Shown: one piece after another, positions 1 to 9,369 of the stretch | How the letters are laid out: each line of letters opens with the position of its first letter | How positions within the stretch are numbered: the first letter of the stretch is position 1 | The notes under the pieces: generated by a model | The model's database searches: none | What the model saw: the letters and a program-made list of their open reading frames with translations, nothing else | Told to the model about the DNA's origin: nothing | Assembly (NCBI RefSeq): GCF_013407145.1 | Contig: NZ_CP026993.1 | Location: 1,200,590 to 1,264,589 of the forward strand | Length of the DNA stretch: 64,000 bases | Source: Nitrosopumilus cobalaminigenes | Lineage (GTDB): Archaea > Thermoproteota > Nitrososphaeria > Nitrososphaerales > Nitrosopumilaceae | Direction of reading: 5' to 3' | Translations under genes and position numbers: made by a program

Positions 1-116
1 AATAACAAAGATGCAGAGAAAAATATAGTAAAATTATATTTGTTAATCATACAAGGTCTGATAAATTTTATCATACTTAAAGAAATTGATGATGAGATAG
101 ACTGAGTCATGATTTA

Positions 117-1823
117 TTATTTAATTTTTACAATTCCTTGATTAATCAAATATTCAATTCCCTGAACATATTCTACATCAGATATTTTACCTTCAGCCCA
201 CCATCCAGCATTAGTTTTTACCCATTTAGGAATACTAAATTTTGGAGCATCTGGTGATTTTGGAATTACAGATACGGCACTTGATTCTTTTCCAGTTCCT
301 TCAGAATTAACAGCAGATACTTTGAAATTATAAGATGCATCATTTACCAATCCAGTAATTATCGCATTAGGAACTGTATCATATTTTTGAATAGTTGTAA
401 ATGAATTAGAGCCAGTCTTAGATTGAATGATTTTGTATCCAGTGATAGGGAATCCATTATCAAAAGGAGCACTCCATTCAAGTTTAATTTGGTTATTTCC
501 AGTAGTTGCTCTCAAATCACCAATCTGTGCAGGTATTTTTCCAACAGCAGATAATTGTGACATTGGAGTTACATATACTATGTTTGATTCAGGTCCAACT
601 CCTTGGGCATTAACTCCCAATACTCTAAATCCATAAGGAATACCATTAGTTAATCCATCAATAGTTATCCTTGTATCCTTTCCAACAATTGAATGAGATA
701 TAAAAGATGTAGAACCAGTTTGGAATTCTCTTACTCTATATCCAGTAATATCTTCTAACGAAGTAGATGATACAGACCAAGTTAATGTAACTTGGCCGTT
801 ACCAGGAGATGCTTTGAGATTAGTTATAGCTATTGGGACTTTATTAGTAGGAGTTACAGAAATTGCTGAAGAATCTTTTCCAACCCCAATTGAATTTACA
901 GCAGAGACTTTGAATTGATAAGAGACATTATTTTTTAAACCAAGAATAGTAGTTTTTGTCACATCTCCAATGTTAGGATAAGTTGTAGATACAGTAGAGT
1001 CTTTTTCATTTACTGTAACTCTATAGCTTGTGATTGCAGCTCCATTATCAGAAGGTTCAATCCAAGATAAAAATACCTGCCCATTACTTGGGATACCAAC
1101 TACTCCGCGTACTTGGTTTGGAACTGTAGCAATAGAAGATTTTGATGGAGTTGCAGAATCAACATTGGAATCAGGACTCTGTCCTAATGCATTGACGGCG
1201 TTAATTTTAAAAGCATAAGATGCATCATTTGTCAACCCAGTAATTTGACCAGAAGTAGCTTTTGCTTCAAGGGTTTTTTTCTTAAAATCATCTGTTCCAA
1301 TTTGCCAATATGTTATTTTATAACTTGTAATCGGAGAACCATTTTCATTAGGTTTTGTCCAAGTCATAGTTACTTTAGAGTCTCCTCTAGTTGCAATGAA
1401 ATCAGTTATAGCGTTTGGAACGTCAGTTAAAGGAGCAGTGCTTAATGGTTTTGCAGATGCAATATTCGAATCATTACTAGAACCAATAGAGTTTATCGCA
1501 ATCACCTTAAAACTATATGAAACATTATTTTTCAGACCCGTTGCTACAGCGGTGGTAGTAGTACTTAGATTAGGAAAGGTTGTAAAAACATCAGAGCCAG
1601 TTTCCCATCTAATGATCTTATAGGAAATTATTGGCGAACCATTATTATCAGGGGCACTCCAAGAAAGATGAATTTCCCCATTACCAGGAATTGCAATAAG
1701 ATCAGTAATAGTTTCAGGGACAGAGGGTGTTTGGGCAAATGCAAAATTATCATGTGAAACAATTAGTGAAAATGAAAATATAGTTAGGGAAATTGCAAGG
1801 AAATAAAATTTGTTAATAGTCAT
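117..1823 (-). CDS. Secreted protein with five fibronectin type III domains
   Basis: 568 aa. The N-terminal hydrophobic segment ends in a signal-peptidase-like site (FAFAQ, about residue 31). Five FN3 repeats follow at about 35-125, 135-225, 232-325, 328-420 and 428-523; each has the W near the second strand, an NGSPI/DNG-type turn and a final SAVS/V-TP motif. The last ~38 residues (WVKTNAGWWAEGKISD, then GIEYLINQGIVKI) form a short module I associate with extracellular thaumarchaeal proteins. Probably an S-layer-associated or adhesive protein outside the membrane; the ligand is unknown. A TATA-like GTTAAAC lies about 25 bases before the ATG (near 1848). Confidence 0.85.
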   Translation of the reverse strand: MTINKFYFLAISLTIFSFSLIVSHDNFAFAQTPSVPETITDLIAIPGNGEIHLSWSAPDNNGSPIISYKIIRWETGSDVFTTFPNLSTTTTAVATGLKNNVSYSFKVIAINSIGSSNDSNIASAKPLSTAPLTDVPNAITDFIATRGDSKVTMTWTKPNENGSPITSYKITYWQIGTDDFKKKTLEAKATSGQITGLTNDASYAFKINAVNALGQSPDSNVDSATPSKSSIATVPNQVRGVVGIPSNGQVFLSWIEPSDNGAAITSYRVTVNEKDSTVSTTYPNIGDVTKTTILGLKNNVSYQFKVSAVNSIGVGKDSSAISVTPTNKVPIAITNLKASPGNGQVTLTWSVSSTSLEDITGYRVREFQTGSTSFISHSIVGKDTRITIDGLTNGIPYGFRVLGVNAQGVGPESNIVYVTPMSQLSAVGKIPAQIGDLRATTGNNQIKLEWSAPFDNGFPITGYKIIQSKTGSNSFTTIQKYDTVPNAIITGLVNDASYNFKVSAVNSEGTGKESSAVSVIPKSPDAPKFSIPKWVKTNAGWWAEGKISDVEYVQGIEYLINQGIVKIK

Positions 1824-2015
1824 ATTTTTTTAATCCGTACATATGGTTTAACAATTGTGAAGGAATCGTATTAGTTGCAAACATCTAAGAATTTTATTTA
1901 TTAAAATAACATATTAAAACACAGATAGTTTTTGTCATTTGTGGCATCAGCAAACCTAAATTCCAAATATTTCAGAACTGCAACAAATGTAGTTATTATA
2001 AGAAAAATAAAAAAA

Positions 2016-3044
2016 TTATTTTGTAAGTACTAATGAGTAGCTTACAGTGAATGGTTCAGAATTGAACGTATGAAGTGCCAAAGCATTTCCTGAGAATTGT
2101 GTAGAGCCAGCTGCTTTTGTTGGAACCAAAGATAAGGCATAATATGTCTCACCGTCTGGAGTCCAATTTGTTAATCCTGTTACCTCACCTTTAGTGAGAG
2201 GTCCTATCAAAGTAACAATCTGTACTGGTTCAGATGCATCAAATGTAAGATGTCCTGAATATGCTTGTTCTCTAGGAGGTAGCAATAGAGCTAATTGATG
2301 TTCCTCATGTCCAATTCCTGGATCTTGCTGAGAAGTTATAGTTTTTCTAAATACCTTTTCACCATCAGTAATGTGCTCAGTATATGTTACAGAGTAACTT
2401 ACAGTGAATGGTTCAGAATTGGTTGTATGAATTGCAATAGCATTTCCTGAGAATTGCCATACGCCTGTAGAAGTTTCTTTATCTACAAATGTTAATCCAA
2501 ACTTTGTTTTTCCATCAGTACTCCAAATTTTTTGTCCTTTAACATTACTGTCTTTTAATGGTCCATGTAATGCTACAAGTTGGACATTCTCAGATGCAGT
2601 ATATGTGAGATATCCACGATATACTTTTTCAGAAGGAGGCAAAACTATAGCTAGTTGATGATTCTCATGTCCTTGACCTGGATCTTGAACAGATGTTAAG
2701 ACACCAGTTACGGTCTTTGGTACTTTGAGAGATGCAACTGCTTTAGCAGAAGTCATTGTTTCAGATTTTGCATCTTTTTTTGGTACTTCTTTTGCTTTTT
2801 CTGCAGATTCGGTCTTCTTTTCAGATTTTACCTGTTCTTTTTTCTTTTCCTCAACAGGTTTTTTTTCTGTTGCAGGTTCAGAACATAATCTATCACCACA
2901 GACTTTGTTTGAATTAATTGAGCTAGCTGAAGTTCCCTTACTCTTTAAAGCGTCAGCAGACTGAACTACTCCAATTGGTCCTGCAATAGTTCCTGTTAAA
3001 AGAACAGCAACTGCAAAAATTGCAATAAAAGTTGTTTTTGTCAT
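2016..3044 (-). CDS. Secreted protein with two copies of a ~110-residue domain
   Basis: 342 aa. A signal peptide (hydrophobic, ending near SADA, ~33) is followed by a Lys/Glu-rich linker (~60-100) and two homologous modules (~112-220 and ~235-340). Each module has a SQDPGxGHExHQLAxxLPP motif, then a YxGxLTxxASE strand and a closing FSGNAxAxHTxNSEPFTVSYS block. I do not recognise the fold; it looks like an all-beta extracellular domain. The duplication is clear in the protein and partly visible in the DNA. A TATA box (TGATATATC, 3067-3075) is 26 bases from the ATG, suggesting a leaderless single-gene transcript. Confidence 0.75.
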   Translation of the reverse strand: MTKTTFIAIFAVAVLLTGTIAGPIGVVQSADALKSKGTSASSINSNKVCGDRLCSEPATEKKPVEEKKKEQVKSEKKTESAEKAKEVPKKDAKSETMTSAKAVASLKVPKTVTGVLTSVQDPGQGHENHQLAIVLPPSEKVYRGYLTYTASENVQLVALHGPLKDSNVKGQKIWSTDGKTKFGLTFVDKETSTGVWQFSGNAIAIHTTNSEPFTVSYSVTYTEHITDGEKVFRKTITSQQDPGIGHEEHQLALLLPPREQAYSGHLTFDASEPVQIVTLIGPLTKGEVTGLTNWTPDGETYYALSLVPTKAAGSTQFSGNALALHTFNSEPFTVSYSLVLTK

Positions 3045-3227
3045 TAACGTTTAGCATGAATGTAATGATATATCTTTTTCTTAAAATTTGGAATCATTTT
3101 GGAAGGTATTAAAGGCTAAAATGAGATAATAAGGTCTTGTCCTGTAACAACAGAATAACTTTCAATAAATGGAACATATGGAAGCAATTTTTGATATAAT
3201 TTATTTATGATAAAATGAAATTAGATT

Positions 3228-3482
3228 ATGCAAGCATATGTTCTTGTCACATGTAATAGTGGAAGTGAATCATCCATAATATCAGAATTTAAAGAATTAC
3301 CAGAAGTAATTGAGATCAATGGAATTTGGGGCAAATATGACATATTTTTGAAAGTTTCCGACCCAGATCCCAGTAAAATGGATCAAGTGGTGCAAAGATT
3401 ACGAAATCATCCAGATATCACAGATAGTTATACCATGCATGTTCTTTATGGACAAGGTGGAACCATCGATGATGATGAATAA
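3228..3482 (+). CDS. Stand-alone Lrp/AsnC ligand-binding (RAM) domain protein
   Basis: 84 aa, about the size of a single RAM domain. It starts AYVLVTC and carries the typical pattern: E at the helix, a GIWGKYDIFLKV strand, then a helix and a final ITDSYTMHVL strand. There is no DNA-binding helix-turn-helix. Such proteins usually assemble as dimers or higher oligomers and bind amino acids or partner regulators. The acidic tail (DDDE) is unusual. TATA-like TTTATTTA at 3201-3208 supports this ATG. The next gene starts two bases after the stop, so the two are co-transcribed. Confidence 0.8.
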   Translation: MQAYVLVTCNSGSESSIISEFKELPEVIEINGIWGKYDIFLKVSDPDPSKMDQVVQRLRNHPDITDSYTMHVLYGQGGTIDDDE

Positions 3483-3484
3483 AT

Positions 3485-3901
3485 ATGGCAAAAATTACAA
3501 AAGAAATAATGTCAGATACAACAGTTGAAGATATAAAAAAATTAGATGTTGCTTGTAAGGAATTATCAAATGAAAATAAAATCAGACATGTTGGCGTGAT
3601 AAATAATCTTGGCAGATTAATTGCTGGAGGATTCAAAGTTGGGATATCGCCACTGTTAGATAGTGACAAAGTTGCAATGACTTACATGCAAATGCAATTA
3701 GATTTTAAGATGAGACAAGAGCTTGATGAAGTTTTAGGGCCAATTGATTACATAGCATCAAGAAGAACTAAACAATTAATCATCAGTGTTCCAATTAAAG
3801 ATAATTTAGTATTAATTTCTGCAGAACCTGATGCAGACGATAAACAAATAATAAAAAAAGCTGAGGAACTATTTGACGATATCATAATATCTACAATTTA
3901 A
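3485..3901 (+). CDS. DUF6659-like small alpha/beta protein
   Basis: 138 aa, cytoplasmic. From memory it resembles the thaumarchaeal DUF6659 type: KIRHVGVINNLGRLIAGG, then KVAMTYMQMQLDFKMRQELDEVLGP and a late LISAEPDAD motif. The beta-hairpin with G-RLIAGG recalls roadblock/profilin-like folds, but this is inference. It starts two bases after the RAM-domain gene, so the pair probably acts together, perhaps as sensor and effector. No catalytic residues stand out. Confidence 0.65.
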   Translation: MAKITKEIMSDTTVEDIKKLDVACKELSNENKIRHVGVINNLGRLIAGGFKVGISPLLDSDKVAMTYMQMQLDFKMRQELDEVLGPIDYIASRRTKQLIISVPIKDNLVLISAEPDADDKQIIKKAEELFDDIIISTI

Positions 3902-3936
3902 TTTAAAAATATACTTTAGATTTTTATTTAAAACAT

Positions 3937-4860
3937 CTATTTACTTTTCAAATCTTTGTTTGAATTAGAACTTCCATCATCCAATCTCTTTTCGATTTCA
4001 TCTGTTTCTTTTTCTATTTTCTTTTCGATTTCATCTGTTTCTTTTTCTATTTTCTTTTCGATTTCATTGTGTTTTTTTTCTATTTTTGTAACATGAACAT
4101 TTATTTTTTCATCAATTTGTTTTTCAATTTGTTCTTCTAATTTTTCTTCTGCAACAGGCAAAATTTTTCTTTTGATGAGAAATAAGATACGCAAGATGGC
4201 TTCAACAAATATAGCATACACAACAAATCCTATGATTTTCCCTATAAATGGAATAAAATCATCTAATCTGTCTAGTAATTGTTCAGTGGTAAAGAAAATA
4301 TTGCTTGTAAGAAATATACCTAAAAGAGCAAATGGAATTAATTTGGCAAAATCTTTAGCTAGATCTTCTTTGTAATATGCAGATATCCTTACAGTGACTA
4401 CAAGAGATATGACAACTAGAAAAACAATATCTCGTGGAAGATCTGGTGCCATAAAGAACAAGAATGTAGAATAAACTACAAACCAGACTAAGACTACTAA
4501 TGGGAAAATGAATACATATTTGATAATATATCCAAAAATGGATGTAATTTTTTTCCCATCAGTCTGATATTTTGTTAATGGCAAAGGGATCATTTCACGT
4601 CTAGCAAGAAATCTGTAAAAATTCCAAATGAAAATTCCATATACCACCATTCCAATTGAATAAAAAATTAAATCGGTGATAGATAATTCAATTCCTAAAT
4701 TATTACCAATCGTATCAAAATCAATAAATGAATTAATTGGACTCTCACCAGAAGTTAAATTTCCAAAGAATTCAAATTGATTTTCAAGGGTACTTTGTGC
4801 AAAGACAGAATTTACAGAAATTGTCAATATAACAATTAAAAAAAGAAATAATTTCATCAT
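3937..4860 (-). CDS. Membrane protein with C-terminal coiled coil
   Basis: 307 aa. N-terminal signal-like segment (to ~22), then about five hydrophobic helices (~55-80, 108-133, 138-158, 170-190, 200-228). A basic stretch (KRKILP) is followed by a highly charged coiled coil from ~235. The coil contains the repeat IEKETDEIEKK (11 residues, tandem), also visible as a 33-base repeat in DNA at about 3985-4050. Eleven-residue periodicity suggests a hendecad coiled coil. No known transporter motif; function unknown. It is on the opposite strand to the upstream pair and ends 35 bases from it. Confidence 0.65.
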   Translation of the reverse strand: MMKLFLFLIVILTISVNSVFAQSTLENQFEFFGNLTSGESPINSFIDFDTIGNNLGIELSITDLIFYSIGMVVYGIFIWNFYRFLARREMIPLPLTKYQTDGKKITSIFGYIIKYVFIFPLVVLVWFVVYSTFLFFMAPDLPRDIVFLVVISLVVTVRISAYYKEDLAKDFAKLIPFALLGIFLTSNIFFTTEQLLDRLDDFIPFIGKIIGFVVYAIFVEAILRILFLIKRKILPVAEEKLEEQIEKQIDEKINVHVTKIEKKHNEIEKKIEKETDEIEKKIEKETDEIEKRLDDGSSNSNKDLKSK

Positions 4861-4886
4861 TCTCTAATTATCAATTATTGTTGAAT

Positions 4887-6230
4887 TTATCTATAAACCT
4901 CTAAGAGAATTTTGTGTAGTTCTACTTTTACAGAGTTTAGTTCTTTACGTAATTCTATAGATTTGTCAGTGCCCTCAGAAATTGCTAATTGTCTTTCTTC
5001 TTTACTAATTGAACTTGAAGTAGAAGCTGAGTTGAGTTGTGCCTGTACAACCATCATCTCATCTTTTATAGATTCAATTCTCTTTTCTAATTCAATAATA
5101 GTTTCAGAGGATTGGGTTTGTCCTACAAGTTTGATAGCAATAGAATTTGGAGATAGGGCATTAATTTTTCCAGTTGAAACTTGGCATGTATTGTGAGCTA
5201 TTTTTTCAGCCATTTTAACAACTTTTGTGGCAATATCAGAAGACAACTCTACTACAGGAATTCTCAATGTGGTATTATCGGTACAAATTTCAAAAACTAC
5301 ATTATATGCCATAGAATTTTCAAGTCTATCATCAGGCTGAATAAGGGCTACATTGACTGAAATGATTTCAGACAAAACACCATCAACATCGATTCCAGTG
5401 ATAGATTTTCCTTTAACTACAGGCGGAATATTATTCGTAGCAGAATTAAGATTCAAAAACAACAGATATTTTTGTAATTCAGAGCGTGTATTTTTTAATT
5501 CATGTCTAATGTCAGATATTTTGTTGTGAATTGCAGAGACTTTTTTTGCTCTATCATTAGCAGGAGTTTCTTCATTAATTGCAGATAGTTTTTCTCTTTG
5601 AATAACAATATCAGACTTTAGACTAGAGATTTTATTTTCTAATTCAGTAATTGATTCAGAAATTCCCCCATGGTTTAACAATTTTGCAGAAATACTATTT
5701 GAATCAGAGGCTCTAACTTTAGTTGCAGTAGTATAGCATGAAGTCAATTCTACATCTCTAAGTTTTACTGATTTAGTTTCACTATCTGAAGTAATAATCA
5801 CTTCAGGAGAACGAATTTTTTCATCTATGGCACATATTTTAAAAACATAGTTATGAGTATCGATTTTTGGGAATGTTTCAACAGAACCAGGATTTTTGTA
5901 TTGTTTTGTAGTTGCCATATGAGTTAGTGTGCCAATAGGTTTTGATTGCAATTCTTTAGATTCAGTAGTATCCGCATCAAGTGGTAATGCGAATCCACGT
6001 TTAACTAGTAAATCAACTACATTAGGTGAAACACATGCAGCATCACCATTTGAAGTTCGAATAATTTTAACAAACTTTTCCTTACAGATAACTTCTTCAG
6101 GGGCAAAATTCAAGTCCATTTGATCCTTTGGAGCAATCACATCTGCAAATGCAAAGTTAGATGCAGTTACAGATGATGCAAGTAATGTAACCATCAAAAA
6201 CATTATGGAATAATATTTCATCAAAGCCAT
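4887..6230 (-). CDS. Secreted coiled-coil protein (paralogue of next gene)
   Basis: 447 aa. Signal peptide ends near ASNFAFA. Next comes a conserved block (APKDQMDLNFAPEEVICKE, then AACVSPNVVDLLVKRGF) of a type common in thaumarchaeal extracellular proteins. Two copies of a module follow, each a beta domain with a Cys pair (FKICAIDE...CYTT and FEICTDNT...CQVS) and a long coiled coil (~190-250 and ~375-440). Similar in order and motif to the next gene, 42 bases away, so the two arose by tandem duplication. Probably an envelope-associated structural or sensory protein. Confidence 0.7.
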   Translation of the reverse strand: MALMKYYSIMFLMVTLLASSVTASNFAFADVIAPKDQMDLNFAPEEVICKEKFVKIIRTSNGDAACVSPNVVDLLVKRGFALPLDADTTESKELQSKPIGTLTHMATTKQYKNPGSVETFPKIDTHNYVFKICAIDEKIRSPEVIITSDSETKSVKLRDVELTSCYTTATKVRASDSNSISAKLLNHGGISESITELENKISSLKSDIVIQREKLSAINEETPANDRAKKVSAIHNKISDIRHELKNTRSELQKYLLFLNLNSATNNIPPVVKGKSITGIDVDGVLSEIISVNVALIQPDDRLENSMAYNVVFEICTDNTTLRIPVVELSSDIATKVVKMAEKIAHNTCQVSTGKINALSPNSIAIKLVGQTQSSETIIELEKRIESIKDEMMVVQAQLNSASTSSSISKEERQLAISEGTDKSIELRKELNSVKVELHKILLEVYR

Positions 6231-6272
6231 TATTTCATATCAACCTCATTAAATTTGGTATGATTAACTAAA

Positions 6273-7586
6273 TCACTGAGCCTTAAGTAATAGAGAATTT
6301 AATTGAACCCTTTTTTCCAAGATATCAGTACGTAATTCACTAATATCTAAAGTAAGTTTTAGGACTTGTGGTTCTGTCTCAGAAGTTAGTTTTTTAGATA
6401 CAAAATCACCTAACATGCTTCTTTTATTTGCTAAAGACTCTTCCATTTCTTTTAACTGAGTTTCCAATGATTGGATTTGTGAAGATATTCCAGAATTACC
6501 TGAAATGGATGTTGCAATAGAGTCAGAATCTAATGCATTAATTCTCGTAATACCAACTTGGCAAGACTCTGGAATTATTCTATCAATTAATTTTACATCT
6601 ACTGAATCAGAATCAGAAGTTACTGTAATAATTGGCAATCTTACACTTTGTGTTCCAGCACAAGCTTCAAAAACGACATTAAATCTCTTGAGATCTGGAT
6701 TATTAGAACCAGTTGGAGATACACTATCAGTAACAGAGACTAGGTCAGAAGTCATTCCATCTAAAGGCTTTCCAGTAAGAGATTTTGGTAAATCAATTTT
6801 TGATGCTTTAACATTTGGAGGCACGTATAATACCATCTTATATCTTTGAAGTTGATTCTGTAGTTCTTTCAATTCTTTTTTCATAGATACGATTTCGCTA
6901 GTATTTTCAGGAATTATTGTTTTATCGTTTTTGTTTGGTAGTTTTTGTTTTGCTTCACTAATTTTACTTTTTAAATCTGCAATTTGAGTTTCAAGGGATG
7001 AGATTTTTTCTGTTACACCGCCTTTGTTAAGGAGTTTGGCAGAAATTGAATTAGGATCTGCAGCTTTGATTATTACAGAACTAGTATAACAAGATCCGGC
7101 TTTTAGAGGACTTCCCAATTTCACACTTTTTGTATCACTATCAGAAGTAACATAAATCTCAGGGGCTTTAACTAATTTGGTAGTTCCACAAGCTTCAAAG
7201 ATATAGGAATATCCACCAATGCTGGCTTTTGCTCCTGTGCTGGCTTGACCTTGTTGTTTCAAAGTTGCAATTTTTGTAATAGTTCCAGCAGATTCACCTT
7301 TCTTCAGTTTCTTATTTTTGATTTCCTCTAATTTTTTCTCAGAAAGTTGTTTTGCCCATCCATTTTCTGCAAGTTTTTCAGCAGTAGAAGGTTTTACGCA
7401 TGAGACTTTGTTTGAAGAGTTTTTAGTAATTTTTACAAAGCCTTCTGCACAAATTACTTGTTCTGCTGTAAAATCTAATTTCATTTGTTGTCTAGGACTA
7501 ATAACATCAGCAAATGATTGAGTAGGTAATGTTCCTGAAATTAATACTACGCCTAAAATTATTGCAAAAATGGAAGTTTTATTCAT
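6273..7586 (-). CDS. Secreted coiled-coil protein (tandem paralogue)
   Basis: 437 aa with signal peptide (to ~FADV). Same architecture as the neighbouring 447-aa protein: SPRQQMKLDFTAEQVICAEGFVK/ACVKPSTAEKLAENGW-type block, then two units of beta domain plus coiled coil. The beta units share the phrase TSDSDTKSVKLG / TSDSDSVDVKLI and a LxxxDxNSIxxKLLNxGG-like link. Conserved Cys pairs could form disulphides outside the cell. It is upstream of its paralogue on the same strand and may be co-transcribed. Function unknown. Confidence 0.7.
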   Translation of the reverse strand: MNKTSIFAIILGVVLISGTLPTQSFADVISPRQQMKLDFTAEQVICAEGFVKITKNSSNKVSCVKPSTAEKLAENGWAKQLSEKKLEEIKNKKLKKGESAGTITKIATLKQQGQASTGAKASIGGYSYIFEACGTTKLVKAPEIYVTSDSDTKSVKLGSPLKAGSCYTSSVIIKAADPNSISAKLLNKGGVTEKISSLETQIADLKSKISEAKQKLPNKNDKTIIPENTSEIVSMKKELKELQNQLQRYKMVLYVPPNVKASKIDLPKSLTGKPLDGMTSDLVSVTDSVSPTGSNNPDLKRFNVVFEACAGTQSVRLPIITVTSDSDSVDVKLIDRIIPESCQVGITRINALDSDSIATSISGNSGISSQIQSLETQLKEMEESLANKRSMLGDFVSKKLTSETEPQVLKLTLDISELRTDILEKRVQLNSLLLKAQ

Positions 7587-7651
7587 ATAGCATCTACCGT
7601 TTTTTCATCATTAAAAAACATTATCAGTGTACGATTTAATTCAGAATAAAA

Positions 7652-8959
7652 TCAATTTGACTCTTTTTGATCAAGTCCAATATTTTTTAGAAATTTATTG
7701 GATTCCATAAGAGCATGTTTTTTGATTTTTGTTCTATCTTCTTTTTTAATTGATTTTGAGGCTAAATGAAGCATCTCATCCATAAGGTGAATACCACCCT
7801 GAGCACCTTTTTTGAGTCCTAATTGGTACAATAGTGGCAATTTAGACATATCTGCAGTCACATTCATTTTGATTTCAGGCAAAGTGATTTTTTTATCAGG
7901 AGTCTCAATTTCGGTAAATTTGTCAACAACTTTGGAAAGTAATGATGCAAGATTTTCACTTAGATTTCTCTCAAGCTTTGTATTTTTTTCTTTTCTGGCA
8001 TTCATTACAATTCTTTTAATTTTTAGAATAGCTTGATTAGCATCTACAGAGTCAAAATCAGTTGAAGAAAGATCCAAGTTAAAATCATGCATGAATGCTT
8101 CTACAATAAATGAAATTGCTTCTTTTCTACATGATGCCTTTGTTGTTCCAAATGGGCAATTATCACAATTTGTTGTGAAATATCTAGTTCCTCTTTGACC
8201 AAAACTAGAAAGAACTATTTTATCTTGTTCACGTAGCTTTCCAATAGTTCTGGAAACAAGACCTTCATCAATTAATAATGCTTGAGAAATTTCCTGATTA
8301 GAATAAGAACCCTCATCAATTAATTCTAAAATTTCTTCTTCTAATTCCCCAGGGGAACGTCTAGATGGTTCATCAATAGCATCAGCTAAATAATGGGGTA
8401 CAACCTTATCATCTCTTTCATGATTAATTACAAATATTTTTCCATCATAATTTGCATTAAGTCCAGAGAGAGTTTCAGTTTTTAATATTTTTATAAGAAT
8501 TTTTTCAAGATTTTTAATTTTGAAATCTTGTAAAAGATCAGTTAATTTGTTAGTAGTAATTTTTAGATTATTTTTAGCAAAAATATGATACAATGCCCAT
8601 CTGATTTTTCTTTCATCACTTCTTTCAATTAATCTTAATAATCCACAAAAACTGTCAATTCTTTTCCATTTAATATCAGAAATTTCATCTTTGGAATTTT
8701 TGATGTACAGAACTGTATCCAATTCTTTTAAAAAAAGTTCAAACTGTTCAATCAATTCAGATTTTTTAATTTTTGAAACTTGTTTAATTTTTAAGCTTTT
8801 AGGGAGAAGAACAAACAGTTGTTCTTTTGATAATACTGTTTCATCTCGAAAAGACTTTGTTTCATATCTCATAAATTCAAAAAATTCCAGAGTTCTATTT
8901 TTGAGCGAAATAGGTGAAAATATTCTCAAACCAATCAGACTAGTAGGAGATAAGCCCAT
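7652..8959 (-). CDS. Winged-helix regulator with Cys-cluster sensor
   Basis: 435 aa. Helical N-terminal region (~1-190) of unknown family; a winged helix at ~206-262 (EEEILELIDEGSYSNQEISQALLIDEGLVSRTIGKL); then CDNCPFGTTKASC (~268-284), four cysteines in a spacing that could hold Zn or Fe-S; then a helical C-terminal part. It resembles MarR/ArsR-type regulators with a metal site, though I do not recognise a named family. A TATA box (TATATATG on the minus strand, 8980-8988) lies ~25 bases before this ATG and supports the long N-terminus. Role inferred: metal- or redox-responsive transcription factor. Confidence 0.7.
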   Translation of the reverse strand: MGLSPTSLIGLRIFSPISLKNRTLEFFEFMRYETKSFRDETVLSKEQLFVLLPKSLKIKQVSKIKKSELIEQFELFLKELDTVLYIKNSKDEISDIKWKRIDSFCGLLRLIERSDERKIRWALYHIFAKNNLKITTNKLTDLLQDFKIKNLEKILIKILKTETLSGLNANYDGKIFVINHERDDKVVPHYLADAIDEPSRRSPGELEEEILELIDEGSYSNQEISQALLIDEGLVSRTIGKLREQDKIVLSSFGQRGTRYFTTNCDNCPFGTTKASCRKEAISFIVEAFMHDFNLDLSSTDFDSVDANQAILKIKRIVMNARKEKNTKLERNLSENLASLLSKVVDKFTEIETPDKKITLPEIKMNVTADMSKLPLLYQLGLKKGAQGGIHLMDEMLHLASKSIKKEDRTKIKKHALMESNKFLKNIGLDQKESN

Positions 8960-8979
8960 AGTAGAATTAATCCAGTTGA

Positions 8980-8988
8980 CTATATATG
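8980..8988 (-). promoter_or_regulatory. TATA box of the Cys-cluster regulator gene
   Basis: Minus-strand CATATATAG is centred about 25 bases upstream of the ATG at 8959, the spacing expected for a leaderless archaeal transcript. Confidence 0.5.
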
Positions 8989-9094
8989 CCTGCTAAGGCA
9001 ACCAAATGACTAATTACACCATTAAAATAACTAGTTTATTTTAATTCAAATCTAATCAAAAATATTCTATTTTAATAACAAAATTCTATTTTAT

Positions 9095-9286
9095 TTGTTC
9101 ATGAACACAACTCAAATGCTCATCAGAGCAGAGAATAGGCAACCTGAGCCACAAAGTATCCTGGTTGAAAGCATACCAGTAAGAGAAAGGGAAAAACTTC
9201 CAAACAGAAGAAACAAATCAATTCAAGAGTATTCTTGGGAAGATTTCAGAGGATTGTCTCTCGGATTTGGTGAGGATTGGGATTGA
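9095..9286 (+). CDS. Small hypothetical protein, first of three overlapping ORFs
   Basis: 63 aa from a TTG at 9095, or 61 aa from the ATG at 9101. Charged and Arg/Glu-rich, ending in WEDFRGLSLGFGEDWD; no signal peptide or known motif. It fills a region of ~540 bases between two minus-strand genes that otherwise has no gene. The stop TGA (9284-9286) overlaps a possible TTG start of the next tiny ORF. Composition resembles the surrounding genes. Could be a real small protein or a remnant; I cannot decide from sequence alone. Confidence 0.4.
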   Translation: MFMNTTQMLIRAENRQPEPQSILVESIPVREREKLPNRRNKSIQEYSWEDFRGLSLGFGEDWD

Positions 9287-9369
9287 GAAAATTTCTTCTT
9301 GAAAATTTTTTCAAAAGGAAAAGAGCAGAATTACAATTTGAGCAAGAGTTACTGGACACATTCAAATGA
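9283..9369 (+). CDS. Possible 28-residue ORF, coupled to both neighbours
   Basis: TTG-initiated ORF of 28 codons (MRKFLLENFF..., ending LLDTFK). Its start overlaps the upstream stop and its own stop overlaps the next ATG in an ATGA. Basic and amphipathic. Very short, so it may be chance or the continuation of the upstream ORF after a frameshift. Confidence 0.2.
   Translation: MRKFLLENFFKRKRAELQFEQELLDTFK

Noticed and set aside
80-110. Possible box C/D sRNA (TGATGA then CTGA)
   Set aside because: Only one box pair with about eight bases between; no second pair or flanking stem seen.
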